Positions 15,793-23,489 are shown, counted from the first letter of the stretch. The stretch: 36,575 nt of DNA from an uncultured bacterium (GCA_903874345.1 CAIQRY010000051.1:1-36575), one strand, 5' to 3'. The notes: a model not told the origin generated them from the sequence alone. Made by a program: numbers and translations.

Positions 15793-16689
15793 ATGTCTTA
15801 CGCCCACGTCCCGGTCATGCTACCGGAAGTCGGAAAATATTTACACCCCCGCCCTGGCTCTTTTTTCCTCGATTGTACTTTGGGCGGCGCTGGTTATACC
15901 ATCGCGCTCGCGAAAGCAGTGGGCTCTACGGGTCGGGTCTTGGCGATTGATTTGGATGCCACCGCGATTAAGAATGCGACCCAAAAACTAAAAGCCAATA
16001 ATTTAGATAATGTCATTTTAGTTCAAGATAATTTTAAAAATTTAAGCACCATTGTCAGTGAGAACCTTCCAGCCGAGCAGAAATTCGATGGTATTGTCAT
16101 GGATCTCGGCCTGTCCTCGGCGCAACTCAGCGACCCGGAACGTGGTTTTTCCTTCCAGGGCGAGCGACCACTCGATATGGCCTTTGGACCTTTGAGTGCC
16201 AAATCAACCGAAGAAATTGTTAATCACTATTCTTTACCGGACTTAACCAAGATTTTTCGAGAATATGGTGAGGAAAAGGAAGCCTATCGAATCGCTAAAG
16301 CTATCGTTAATTACCGCCGCACCAAAAGACTTAAGACCACGACTGATTTAGTGACCATAATTGAAGCCGTTGTTCCGCCCCGCTTTTACACCAAGATTCA
16401 TCCGGCGACTCGTATTTTCCAAGCTCTAAGAATGGCGACTAACGGGGAATTAGACAATTTAACGACAGTTTTACCGGCCGCGCTCGAACTCCTTAAGCCC
16501 CAGGGTCGTCTCGTCGTCGTTTCTTTCCATAGCGGCGAAGACCGAATCGTTAAAAACTTCTTTCGTACCGCCGCCCTTGAAGAACAATTAATTATTCTAA
16601 CCAAAAAACCGCTTATCCCGACGGAGGCTGAAACGCAAGTTAATCCCCGGGCCCGGAGTGCTAAGCTCCGCGCCGCCATTAAACTTTGA
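15793..16689 (+). CDS. rsmH: 16S rRNA (cytosine1402-N4)-methyltransferase
   Basis: RsmH (MraW) methylates N4 of C1402 in the ribosomal P site using S-adenosylmethionine. The ATG at 15793 gives MSYAHVPVMLPEVGKYL, the usual family start (HxPVML). The earlier in-frame GTG at 15775 lies in the intergenic hairpin. The 298-residue product has the SAM motif FLDCTLGGAGYTIAL (about 24-38), VLAIDLDATAI (about 50-60), FDGIVMDLGLSSAQLSDPERGFSF (about 99-122) with DLGLSS, and the C-terminal VVVSFHSGEDRIVKNFF and NPRARSAKLRAAIKL. All conserved blocks are present. It is second in the mraZ cluster. Confidence 0.97.
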   Translation: MSYAHVPVMLPEVGKYLHPRPGSFFLDCTLGGAGYTIALAKAVGSTGRVLAIDLDATAIKNATQKLKANNLDNVILVQDNFKNLSTIVSENLPAEQKFDGIVMDLGLSSAQLSDPERGFSFQGERPLDMAFGPLSAKSTEEIVNHYSLPDLTKIFREYGEEKEAYRIAKAIVNYRRTKRLKTTTDLVTIIEAVVPPRFYTKIHPATRIFQALRMATNGELDNLTTVLPAALELLKPQGRLVVVSFHSGEDRIVKNFFRTAALEEQLIILTKKPLIPTEAETQVNPRARSAKLRAAIKL

Positions 16690-16727
16690 TAATTCTCAAA
16701 TTAGCATAACTTATTTCGTTTCGTCTT

Positions 16728-17072
16728 ATGACCAAAGCGATTAAATGTTCCTACGCGCAACTGAACTGCGCTCCTGTTTCGGGCCTTCGCCTGAATCTTA
16801 AGTACCTTAATGGCGCCATCTTTTCCCTAATTATTCTTTTAGGCGCTTTTTATTTGTTTAATATTAACGATTTGACCGTTAAGGGCTTTGCTTTGAAAGA
16901 AATGCAGACCAAAGCGGCCGCTTTGTCTAACCAGCGGGTCGATACCGAAGAAAAACTGGGCGCCCTGGAATCCTATTATTCGCTTAATGATCGAGTTCAA
17001 AAACTAAACATGGTCGCGGTTGGTGATATTGAATATTTAACTTCGAATCAGACCGCCCTCGCCCGCCGGTAA
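16728..17072 (+). CDS. FtsL-like bitopic division protein
   Basis: The 114-residue protein has a short cytoplasmic N-terminus, one membrane helix (about 29-47, GAIFSLIILLGAFYLFNI) and an extracytoplasmic segment likely to form a coiled coil (about 55-95, KEMQTKAAALSNQRVDTEEKL). That layout is typical of FtsL/DivIC, which link FtsQ to the septal wall synthase. FtsL sequences diverge strongly, so the assignment rests on topology and on the place between rsmH and the class B PBP, exactly where ftsL sits in mraZ clusters. Two cysteines near the N-terminus are not explained. Confidence 0.75.
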   Translation: MTKAIKCSYAQLNCAPVSGLRLNLKYLNGAIFSLIILLGAFYLFNINDLTVKGFALKEMQTKAAALSNQRVDTEEKLGALESYYSLNDRVQKLNMVAVGDIEYLTSNQTALARR

Positions 17073-17105
17073 ATTTTATTCTTTGTCTGGTTCACTTGTC
17101 TTTTT

Positions 17106-19097
17106 ATGTGGCGCGACCCTAAAAACAATTCTCGGCCGAGTAGTTTTAAGATTAATAATAATCGCTGGCGTTTAGTCGTGGCGTTTATTTTTTTATTAGC
17201 CGGCGCTCTCTTATATAAATTATTTAATGTTCAGATTCAAGAGTGTGATTTGTATACGGCGATGGCGGCCAGTCAGCAGGATGTTAATCGGGCCCTCTTA
17301 CCCACGCGCGGTAAGATATATGTAACCGAAGAAGTGAATGGTCAAGAGAAACTTTACCCCTTGGCGACTAATAAGGAGATGGCGACTATCTTTGCTGTCC
17401 CTAAAGACATAACTAATTCCACGCTTCTGGCGGAGGAATTTTTTAAATTTTTTGATCTGCCGACTTTAACCGCTTCTTCCAGTGCCTCTACCACCCTTAC
17501 CTCTTCGACGCACGATCAGCTTATCGCCGCTTATTTAAAACGCTTTACTAAGCCTAATAGTTTATATCAGCCTTTGGATAAGCGAATTGACGACGATACT
17601 TTACTTAAATTTTATGCCACTCTCGCTACGGCTTTAGCGAATGCGACTTCAACTAGTCCTATTGTACCGATTACCACGACGACCGCGCCTGTTTTAAAAC
17701 CAGTGACGGCTGATGAGCTCATGGTGTTAAATGAAAGAGTGGTTTATAAAAATGATACATCGACGCCGCTCGTAATTCCGGGTTTGGGTTATAATTTTAG
17801 TGATTACCGTTATTATCCGGATAATGAAATCGGTTCCCATCTTTTGGGTTTTGTGAGCTATCCGGACGCCGCCAGTTCGGGGGTTGGCAAATATGGTTTG
17901 GAGGAATTTTTTAACGATGAGTTGTCCGGCCGCGCCGGCTCAGTTAATTCCGCCAAAAGCGCTCAGGGTCGGACGATTATTGTGAATGACCGTAAATATC
18001 TGAAGCCCGAAGATGGCAGCGATTTGATTTTAACAATTGATCGTAATGTCGAATATGTCGCCTGTACGAAATTACAGGAAGCGGTAAAAAAACACGGCGC
18101 GGATGGCGGCTCCGTTATTGTTATGAACCCGGCGACCGGAGCGATTATTGCTATGTGTTCGGTACCTGATTTTAACCCGAATAATTATGCGGATGTGAAA
18201 GATATTCGTGTTTTTAATAATCCGGCTATTTTTGATCAATATGAACCTGGCTCAGTATATAAAACGATTACTATGTCCGCGGCCATTGATCAAGGGAAAG
18301 TCACGCCGGCCACGACTTATCATGACGCGGGCGAAATTATGATTCCGGGTTGGCCCAAACCAATTAAAAATTCCGACTTTGAAACTAAGGGCGGGCATGG
18401 CGTGGTTGATATGAATACGGTTTTGGAATATTCCCTTAACACCGGTGCTATTTTTGCCGAACGCCAAATCGGTCCGAAAGTTTTTTCCGATTACGTAAAA
18501 GGCTATGGCTTTGGTGAAAAAACCGGAATTGAACTTGGTTCCGAAAGCCCGGGCAATATTGGCAGCTTGCTGACCGATAAAGTAAAAGAAATCGAAGCAG
18601 CCACCGCTTCCTTCGGGCAAGGGATTGCCGTTACGCCGCTGCAGATGATTATGCCTTATCAGGCCATTGCTAATCATGGAATATTAATGACTCCTTACGC
18701 CGTCAAAGCAATTTTGCGTCCGGGTGGCATAAGAGAGAATATCGAACCGAAGCAGATTCGTCGCGTTGTTAAAGAGTCGACCGCTAATACAGTTAGCGCG
18801 ATGTTGGTTAATGTCGTGGAAAGCGGTCATGCCAAAGGAGCACGTATCCCTGGCTATTTCATTGGTGGCAAGACCGGAACCGCCCAGGTCGCCGAACACG
18901 GCCTTTATAGTGCGACTAATTATATTCATAGTTTTATTGGCGTCATGCCCATTGACCACCCCGCTTTTGTGATGTTAACTAAGATTGATAACCCGCGGGA
19001 TGCAAAATTTGCGGAATCAACAGCCATCCCACTTTGGCACGATATCGCCGAGTTTATGTTAAAATATTATCAGATTCCATCGACGCGTCCGAAATAA
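17106..19097 (+). CDS. ftsI: Class B penicillin-binding protein (FtsI/PBP2-like)
   Basis: This is a peptidoglycan transpeptidase of the septal type. The 663-residue protein has a cytoplasmic tail, a membrane anchor (about 23-42) and the dimerisation-domain start RALLPTRGKIYV. A Ser/Thr-rich insert lies about 120-215. The pedestal block YPDNEIGSHLLGFV and the block GLEEFFNDELSGRAG follow. The transpeptidase domain has S383-V-Y-K386 as nucleophile motif, S443-L-N445 and K589-T-G591 (GGKTGTAQVAEHG). All active-site motifs are intact and there is no PASTA domain. It lies fourth in the cluster. The murF start follows the PBP stop by 8 bases. Naming it ftsI rests on context; a PBP2 function cannot be excluded. 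Confidence 0.93.
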   Translation: MWRDPKNNSRPSSFKINNNRWRLVVAFIFLLAGALLYKLFNVQIQECDLYTAMAASQQDVNRALLPTRGKIYVTEEVNGQEKLYPLATNKEMATIFAVPKDITNSTLLAEEFFKFFDLPTLTASSSASTTLTSSTHDQLIAAYLKRFTKPNSLYQPLDKRIDDDTLLKFYATLATALANATSTSPIVPITTTTAPVLKPVTADELMVLNERVVYKNDTSTPLVIPGLGYNFSDYRYYPDNEIGSHLLGFVSYPDAASSGVGKYGLEEFFNDELSGRAGSVNSAKSAQGRTIIVNDRKYLKPEDGSDLILTIDRNVEYVACTKLQEAVKKHGADGGSVIVMNPATGAIIAMCSVPDFNPNNYADVKDIRVFNNPAIFDQYEPGSVYKTITMSAAIDQGKVTPATTYHDAGEIMIPGWPKPIKNSDFETKGGHGVVDMNTVLEYSLNTGAIFAERQIGPKVFSDYVKGYGFGEKTGIELGSESPGNIGSLLTDKVKEIEAATASFGQGIAVTPLQMIMPYQAIANHGILMTPYAVKAILRPGGIRENIEPKQIRRVVKESTANTVSAMLVNVVESGHAKGARIPGYFIGGKTGTAQVAEHGLYSATNYIHSFIGVMPIDHPAFVMLTKIDNPRDAKFAESTAIPLWHDIAEFMLKYYQIPSTRPK

Positions 19098-19105
19098 AGA
19101 GATTT

Positions 19106-20401
19106 ATGAAGAAGATTTTGCGTTTAAAATTGAAGATTTTAGCCCGGCTGATTTTGAAAAAATATAAGCCGGTGGTTGTCGGGATTACCGGTTCAATTGG
19201 CAAGACAAGCGCCAAAGAAGCGGTTTTTACGGTTTTGCATAATCACTTTTCGGTCCGCATGAGTTTGAAAAATTATAATAATGAAATTGGACTGCCACTC
19301 ACGATTATTGGAATTGAGTCGGCCGGCCGTGATTTATTCGCTTGGCTTAAAGTTTTTACGGCCGCTTGGCGACTTTTGCTTTTTAAGGATAAGAATTATC
19401 CGAAAATTTTAATTTTAGAAATGGGCGTTGATCGTCCGGGCGATATGGATTATTTAACGGCGATTGCACCGGTCTCTGTCGGCTTAGTCACGGGCGTTAG
19501 TTATGCGCATTTAGAATATTTTGGCTCGATAAATAATATTAAAAAAGAAAAGCAGGTTTTAATTGAAAAGATTGTTAATCCGACTAAAGGCTTGGCGATT
19601 TTAAATTATGATAACGAACTCACGCGCGAGATGGCCGACGTTAGCCGGACGCGGATAATGACTTATGGCTTGAAGCCCGGGGCTAATTTGCAGGCGCAGG
19701 ATATCGTTTATAATCTTACCAAAAGCAATTATGAACTGTCCGGTATTAATTTTAAATTGAATTATAATGGCGCCATTGTGCCAGTTCTAATGCCTAATGT
19801 CATGAGTGCGACCGCGCTTTATGCGGCGCTTGCTGGCGCGGCGCTTGGTTTATATTTTGAGATGAATTTGGTCGAGATTGCGCAAGCCTTGCATGATTTT
19901 GTTTTGCCGCCTGGTCGCATGCATCTTTTACCTGGCGTGAAACATACTTTTTTAATCGATGATACTTATAATTCTTCGCCGGAAGCGGCTCTGGCCGCCA
20001 TTGAAATTTTAAGCCAGATGAAGATTGACGAGGCTTCAAAAAAATATGCGGTCTTAGGCGATATGTTAGAGATTGGTTCTTATACCGAAGAAGGACACCG
20101 CGCCGTGGGTGCAGCTGTGGCCAAACAAGGCTTGAATTATTTAGTCGCTGTCGGCGAACGGGCGCGCGGTTTTATTCATGGCGCCAAAGAGGCGGGTCTG
20201 GATGACAATTATTTGTTTCATTTTGATCGCCCGGAAGAGGCTGGATTATTTCTTCAGGATCGGATTAAGGCCGGCGACGTCTTATTAATTAAAGGTTCGC
20301 AAGGGGCACGAATGGAAAAAATAGTTAAAGAACTCATGGCCGAACCAGAGCGGGCGTCGGAATTATTAGTGCGCCAAGGTCAAGAGTGGGAAAATAAATA
20401 A
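19106..20401 (+). CDS. murF: UDP-N-acetylmuramoyl-tripeptide--D-Ala-D-Ala ligase-like protein
   Basis: MurF adds D-Ala-D-Ala to the UDP-MurNAc-tripeptide in the cytoplasm. The ATG at 19106 (MKKILRLKLKILARLILKKY) is preferred over an in-frame ATG at 19034 inside the PBP gene. The 431-residue product has the Mur-ligase P-loop VVVGITGSIGKTSAKEAV (about 24-41), LEMGVDRPGDMDYL (about 106-119) and VGLVTGVSYAHLEYFGSINNIKKEK (about 126-150). It also has LIDDTYNSSPEAALAAIEIL (about 290-309), which is characteristic of MurF, and AVLGDMLEIGSYTEEGHR. It lacks the long N-terminal substrate domain of some MurF proteins, beginning almost directly at the ATPase domain. That shortening makes the exact substrate slightly less certain. 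It is the last gene of the cluster. Confidence 0.9.
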   Translation: MKKILRLKLKILARLILKKYKPVVVGITGSIGKTSAKEAVFTVLHNHFSVRMSLKNYNNEIGLPLTIIGIESAGRDLFAWLKVFTAAWRLLLFKDKNYPKILILEMGVDRPGDMDYLTAIAPVSVGLVTGVSYAHLEYFGSINNIKKEKQVLIEKIVNPTKGLAILNYDNELTREMADVSRTRIMTYGLKPGANLQAQDIVYNLTKSNYELSGINFKLNYNGAIVPVLMPNVMSATALYAALAGAALGLYFEMNLVEIAQALHDFVLPPGRMHLLPGVKHTFLIDDTYNSSPEAALAAIEILSQMKIDEASKKYAVLGDMLEIGSYTEEGHRAVGAAVAKQGLNYLVAVGERARGFIHGAKEAGLDDNYLFHFDRPEEAGLFLQDRIKAGDVLLIKGSQGARMEKIVKELMAEPERASELLVRQGQEWENK

Positions 20402-20408
20402 AAATTTC

Positions 20409-20432
20409 GTCACCCCGTGCTTGACACGGGGT
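20409..20432. repeat. REP-like palindrome, copy 1
   Basis: GTC precedes the arms ACCCCGTG (20412-20419) and CACGGGGT (20425-20432) around loop CTTGA. A second copy at 35133-35157 keeps the flank, loop and arm core while its inner two pairs change together. A T-rich tail follows here, so it may also terminate murF. Confidence 0.7.
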
Positions 20433-20445
20433 TTTATTAAAATAA

Positions 20446-20472
20446 AAAAGACCTCTTAGGCGGAGGTCTTTT
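20446..20472. terminator. Bidirectional terminator after murF
   Basis: AAAAGACCTC (20446-20455) pairs with GAGGTCTTTT (20463-20472). It separates convergent murF and the minus-strand unknown gene at 20492. Confidence 0.85.
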
Positions 20473-20491
20473 GATTTTAATAAACAGTTGA

Positions 20492-21439
20492 TTATTTCGG
20501 TTCCTCTTCCGGCTCCAGGAAAATTATTTCCGTGTACTTCTTTACGGGAATGACCTGGTTGCTTCTTCTTTCGTCGGTTGTGCGGTAAACACGGGCGTCT
20601 TCGTTTTCGGTTTTGACGTAGATTTCTTCGTAGTAGGGTTCGTTGGAATAGTGCTGCTCCGGAAATTGGAAAGTTTCACCAGGCTCGAGTTCGAGAAAAC
20701 AATATTTGTTTTCGTGATGCTTAGGGAAAACAGCCGGGAAGTAATGACGTAGCGTTTTTAAGTGATAAGGATTTCGTGCCGAAAAGGTATCCGTCGCGTC
20801 TTCTTCGTAGGAGAAGCCCATTTTTATTATTGTTTCGGTTGTTGTTCGGGGATCGCGCAAGAAACGAATAGGCCAGGCCAGTTCTTTGAGAATCAAGGTT
20901 TGACTGGTATAAGCCGGCGAATAGACTTGAGCCTCCGGGTACCAGATGATTTTGTAGATGTCCCCGACTTTTAAATTCGGTTGTTTTTCCGGAACGACGG
21001 CGATGAAAATCAGGGAATTATCATTGTTTAATGCCCATGCAAGTTGCGTCGCGTTATGTGGCAATAACCCCGGGAAGAAAGTGCCCGGAATTTGGTTCAT
21101 GATAATAAGGTCAGCCTCGGAAATCGCGGCTTCCAATAAGGCAGGGAGGGCTTCCTTAAGCGGTCCCTCGGCTTCCTGATAAAGTAAGTTTAACTTTTCC
21201 AGGTCGCTCCCTTCGCGACGGAAAATGAGCTTGGTAGTTCTCGGTGTTTCTTTAATCACCTCGAGATTCATTCCTTGCTGCTCACTGATTTGGCGTAAAC
21301 TTTTTAGGTCCTGACCGGATAAATCATAATCAACGGTTGCAAATGTTACGACATCGTCTTGATTATTGGAGACGTAACGGATCCATTTCCGGCTATTTCG
21401 GCCGCGGAATAAATGGACGAGTCTGATGAAGCTGTACAT
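20492..21439 (-). CDS. Protein of unknown function, second gene of a minus-strand pair
   Basis: I do not recognise this 315-residue protein. It has no signal peptide or clear membrane helix. A Rossmann-like core is suggested by alternating strands and helices: VVTFATVDYDLSGQDLKSL (about 30-48), AISEADLIIMNQIPGTFF (about 105-122) and SLIFIAVVPEKQ (about 139-150). The C-terminal half is rich in aromatic and acidic residues, with MGFSYEEDATDTFSARNPYHL (about 207-227), and ends in acidic FLEPEEEPK. A divergent methyltransferase- or nucleotide-binding-like fold is possible but lacks a clean motif. It begins two bases after the 114-residue gene and is surely cotranscribed with it. Both lie next to the retron. 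Confidence 0.7.
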   Translation of the reverse strand: MYSFIRLVHLFRGRNSRKWIRYVSNNQDDVVTFATVDYDLSGQDLKSLRQISEQQGMNLEVIKETPRTTKLIFRREGSDLEKLNLLYQEAEGPLKEALPALLEAAISEADLIIMNQIPGTFFPGLLPHNATQLAWALNNDNSLIFIAVVPEKQPNLKVGDIYKIIWYPEAQVYSPAYTSQTLILKELAWPIRFLRDPRTTTETIIKMGFSYEEDATDTFSARNPYHLKTLRHYFPAVFPKHHENKYCFLELEPGETFQFPEQHYSNEPYYEEIYVKTENEDARVYRTTDERRSNQVIPVKKYTEIIFLEPEEEPK

Positions 21440-21441
21440 GG

Positions 21442-21786
21442 CTATTCGTATTTTTGTTGAAACTCACCGTCGCTTTCCTGGAAATTTTCCGGGAAATTTG
21501 CTTTTAACTTTTCCGGGTCAGTACCGGCGGCTAAAAAGACTATTTCCCTGATTTCGTCAGATCTGGTGTCCGGCTTAATAATTGTAATAGCGAAACCTTT
21601 TTTTACACCAATTTCGCGGATATTGTGGATTACTACGGCCCCCAAAACTTGCAAGGGACGAATGTGTACTTCATCTTCGCTCATCGGGCAAAGACAATAA
21701 TCAGTTGGCTTTAAGCCCTGTTTGGCTAGAAACGATTTGATCGAATCTAAAAACCAGTTGTTTTCTTTTTCCATACGGCATCTCAT
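21442..21786 (-). CDS. Small protein of unknown function, first gene of a minus-strand pair
   Basis: I do not recognise this product of up to 114 residues. The start is uncertain: an ATG at 21786 gives MRCRM, and an ATG four codons on (21774) gives MEKENNWFLDSIKSFL, which looks more natural. The chain starts with a helix (DSIKSFLAKQGL) and then holds a beta-rich segment with ADxYCLCPMSEDEVHIRPLQVLGAVVIHNI-type pattern (about 30-56). Two cysteines occur close together as CLC. It ends in a charged tail. The next gene follows after two bases. The retron terminator lies upstream, so this pair is probably transcribed on its own. Confidence 0.65.
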   Translation of the reverse strand: MRCRMEKENNWFLDSIKSFLAKQGLKPTDYCLCPMSEDEVHIRPLQVLGAVVIHNIREIGVKKGFAITIIKPDTRSDEIREIVFLAAGTDPEKLKANFPENFQESDGEFQQKYE

Positions 21787-21828
21787 TTGGGTTATTAATG
21801 AATCTGGTTAGTTGTTAAAGAATAAAAT

Positions 21829-21857
21829 AATTTAACACGGTTTTTAAAAATAAGCAA
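21829..21857 (-). promoter_or_regulatory. Possible promoter of the unknown gene pair
   Basis: On the minus strand TTGCTT (21857-21852), a 17-base spacer and TAAATT (21834-21829). It is a weak match but in the right place, between the retron terminator and the gene at 21786. Confidence 0.35.
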
Positions 21858-21861
21858 GTAA

Positions 21862-21891
21862 TAAAAAACCCGTACTTTTGGTACGGGGTTT
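21862..21891 (-). terminator. Retron terminator
   Basis: On the minus strand the hairpin arms AAACC-CCGTAC and GTACGGGTTT (plus positions 21881-21891 and 21866-21875) are followed by a T-run (TTTTTTATT). It lies two bases after the reverse transcriptase stop. Confidence 0.8.
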
Positions 21892-21892
21892 A

Positions 21893-23062
21893 TTATGATG
21901 TCGGTCTGCTGTCTAAGGATTTAAGATATTTTAGATACGGTTTTAAAACAGCCGGTGGAATATCTCCAATGATTCGTCCCTTGGGATATCCTTCGGGTTT
22001 AGGGTAAACTCCTTTTAAAAAAGCAATATATCCTGCTACCCTATTATCCTTGTCCGCGCTAGGATCAATTGTCGCTTGATGAATTAGGGAACGGATCGCT
22101 AAGATTTTTTTCTTAGGAACAATTACTTTGTTGTTTATCCGGCCACCGCGCGAATTGAATCTTTTAGCTACTCTCAGTCCGGTTATCAGCGGATCGATTT
22201 GTCGACGTTTAGATTGAATGGTTTTTTCACGATTAACGGTAAATGTACCGCTAGCCTCAATAGTCGAAATTAGTTTTCCTAGCATGTCCCGAGTAATTTC
22301 CTTTTTAGTGGAAATGACGATGTCGTCAGCGTAGATTGATAAGGCATGATCATAAGCCTCTTCATTCAACTGTCGGGAAATATTTTCCGGAATTTTGAGA
22401 TGAGAAAGTACCAGATTCAACAAGAACGGTGAAGTTGGCGCTCCTTGAGGCAGAGCCCCTTGATAAGTTGTTAGGGTTACCAAATGTTCAATAAAGCGTG
22501 CTGTAATGTCCCACGGAAAGTCGGAGTCGAGATTATTGATAATCAAGCGTCGAAACCAACGGACGCGCCGGGACGGAAAGATGGGATGTAAATGGTATAT
22601 TTTTTTAAACCATTTCCTGGGTTTAAGCTTCCGCTCTCGGTATTGGTCGGCATAGTCGGCAATTTCCTGAAAAAGATATTCTTGGAAAATGCTGCGGATA
22701 TTTTCCGCCTTGACCGAAGGGAAAGCATCTTTTAAATCCAAACGAGTGACATGTTTCCAGCTTTTGTCTTTATGGCTATTAGCGTTACTGACGATCGATC
22801 GCCCGGGCAAGAAGCCGTGCATCGTTAAGGAGATTTTGCTTTTAAAGAGATAGAAAAAATTTCTTAAAAGCAATCTTTGCAATTTTTTCAGATCGGTCGG
22901 AGGTACATATAGTTTCCTCAGACTGCCGTTTTTTTTAGGAATGGTCTTCAGCTTATAGTCGGCGCATTGATTTAAAGCTTTGATTATTAGTTCCGCCTTG
23001 GTCTTCTGGCCGAGCATTCCCTGAAGTAATTTACGTGGTCCAGGACTGAATTGTGCTTCCAT
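21893..23062 (-). CDS. Retron-type reverse transcriptase
   Basis: This 389-residue enzyme would prime on and copy its own upstream RNA. Visible motifs in order: IPKKNGSLRKLYVPP (41-55, RT1); GFLPGRSIVSNANSH (83-97) with the retron-specific NAxxH at 93-97; RLDLKDAFPSV (107-117), catalytic D109; ALPQGAPTSPFLLNLVL (203-219); SIYADDIVIS (242-251) with catalytic D246 and D247; TVNREKT (275-281); and LITGLRV (292-298), the counterpart of the retron VTG motif. The thumb follows (NKVIVPKKKILAIRSLIHQA) and ends in GYIAFLKGVYP. LPQGAPTSP argues against diversity-generating and group II intron enzymes. An insertion of about 50 basic and aromatic residues (130-185) separates motifs 3 and 4. No effector domain is fused. 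The candidate msr-msd RNA and promoter lie directly upstream, a terminator directly downstream. Confidence 0.93.
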   Translation of the reverse strand: MEAQFSPGPRKLLQGMLGQKTKAELIIKALNQCADYKLKTIPKKNGSLRKLYVPPTDLKKLQRLLLRNFFYLFKSKISLTMHGFLPGRSIVSNANSHKDKSWKHVTRLDLKDAFPSVKAENIRSIFQEYLFQEIADYADQYRERKLKPRKWFKKIYHLHPIFPSRRVRWFRRLIINNLDSDFPWDITARFIEHLVTLTTYQGALPQGAPTSPFLLNLVLSHLKIPENISRQLNEEAYDHALSIYADDIVISTKKEITRDMLGKLISTIEASGTFTVNREKTIQSKRRQIDPLITGLRVAKRFNSRGGRINNKVIVPKKKILAIRSLIHQATIDPSADKDNRVAGYIAFLKGVYPKPEGYPKGRIIGDIPPAVLKPYLKYLKSLDSRPTS

Positions 23063-23088
23063 TCTTTTTGTTTTTAAGGTTCGAAATA

Positions 23089-23330
23089 GGGGTAGCTTGA
23101 GCCGAACTACGCCGGCTCAAAGCTAGACTTTCCTTTATTAACGTGCCTATTGAACCGCCCGCTTTTAAAGTCGTTCAGAACAACACCGTTAATTTACGTG
23201 ATAATGTCGGCCGAAAAAAGCCAATAAACATGATTACATTACCCAACGGCCAGCAACTGACCGCCGTTTCAGGCCAGGGGATAAAGCTCCCCAGGGCGTT
23301 TTTTTATAAGTCTTGCCAGCTTACCCTTAA
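23089..23330 (-). ncRNA. Candidate retron msr-msd RNA
   Basis: Read on the minus strand, the RNA starts about 23330, just after a promoter. Near its 5' end AAGCT (23322-23318), a 4-base bulge and AGACTT (23313-23308) are complementary to AAGTCT (23130-23125) and AGCTT (23124-23120) at the 3' end: an 11-bp a1/a2-like duplex. GGGT plus AGCT near the 5' end can also pair with AGCTACCC (23097-23090). Two GC-rich hairpins follow the 5' arm: GGGGA/TCCCC (23292-23277) with a TTT-containing loop, and AACGGC/GCCGTT (23268-23245) extended by CAG/CTG. The remaining ~110 bases could form the msd stem through ATTAACG/CGTTAAT. A hairpin TTGAGCCG/CGGCTCAA (23120-23097) separates it from the RT gene. The exact ends and the branching G are not determined. 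Confidence 0.7.
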
Positions 23331-23335
23331 TCTTT

Positions 23336-23363
23336 ATATTAAAGGTTTTTAATGTTTTGTCAA
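23336..23363 (-). promoter_or_regulatory. Retron promoter
   Basis: On the minus strand a perfect TTGACA (23363-23358), a 16-base spacer and TAATAT (23341-23336). Transcription would begin about 23329, exactly at the proposed 5' arm of the retron RNA. Confidence 0.75.
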
Positions 23364-23394
23364 ATAAAAAATCCCGCGTTTGGTTGCGGGATTT
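23364..23394 (-). terminator. Terminator of a short minus-strand unit
   Basis: On the minus strand AAATCCCGC (23394-23386) pairs perfectly with GCGGGATTT (23377-23369), followed by TTTATTT. The T-run exists only in the minus direction, so it ends a transcript arriving from 23400-23490, not the retron. Confidence 0.8.
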
Positions 23395-23411
23395 CATCTG
23401 TCTGTTTGAGT

Positions 23412-23444
23412 TTATAAAGGGATATCGTCAGGGATTTTACCCAT
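23412..23444 (-). CDS. Ten-codon ORF in a small transcription unit next to the retron
   Basis: The first ATG after the minus-strand promoter at 23490-23519 opens the peptide MGKIPDDIPL and a TAA stop, with a perfect terminator 18 bases on. The acidic DDIPL end resembles the C-terminal tip (DDxIPF) by which bacterial single-stranded-DNA-binding protein recruits partners. Upstream in frame, FIQVLKQKFRI follows a stop, so it may equally be a gene remnant or just a small RNA of about 120 bases. Translation is unproven. Confidence 0.3.
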   Translation of the reverse strand: MGKIPDDIPL

Positions 23445-23489
23445 GATTCTGAATTTTTGTTTAAGAACTTGAATGAATTACCTAGAATT

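Noticed and set aside
21893-23330. Diversity-generating retroelement or group II intron
   Set aside because: The RT has LPQGAPTSP and NAxxH motifs, no maturase or endonuclease domain, no accessory Avd-like gene, and no template/variable repeat pair is visible in the window.
23143-23352. Plus-strand 69-codon ORF across the retron RNA region
   Set aside because: It starts with GTG, has no recognisable features, and lies antisense to the predicted retron RNA and promoter, which explain the sequence better.
23269-23397. Minus-strand 42-codon ORF (MKSRNQTRDFLF start)
   Set aside because: It would run straight through a perfect terminator and the retron promoter into the structured RNA, so it is most likely chance.
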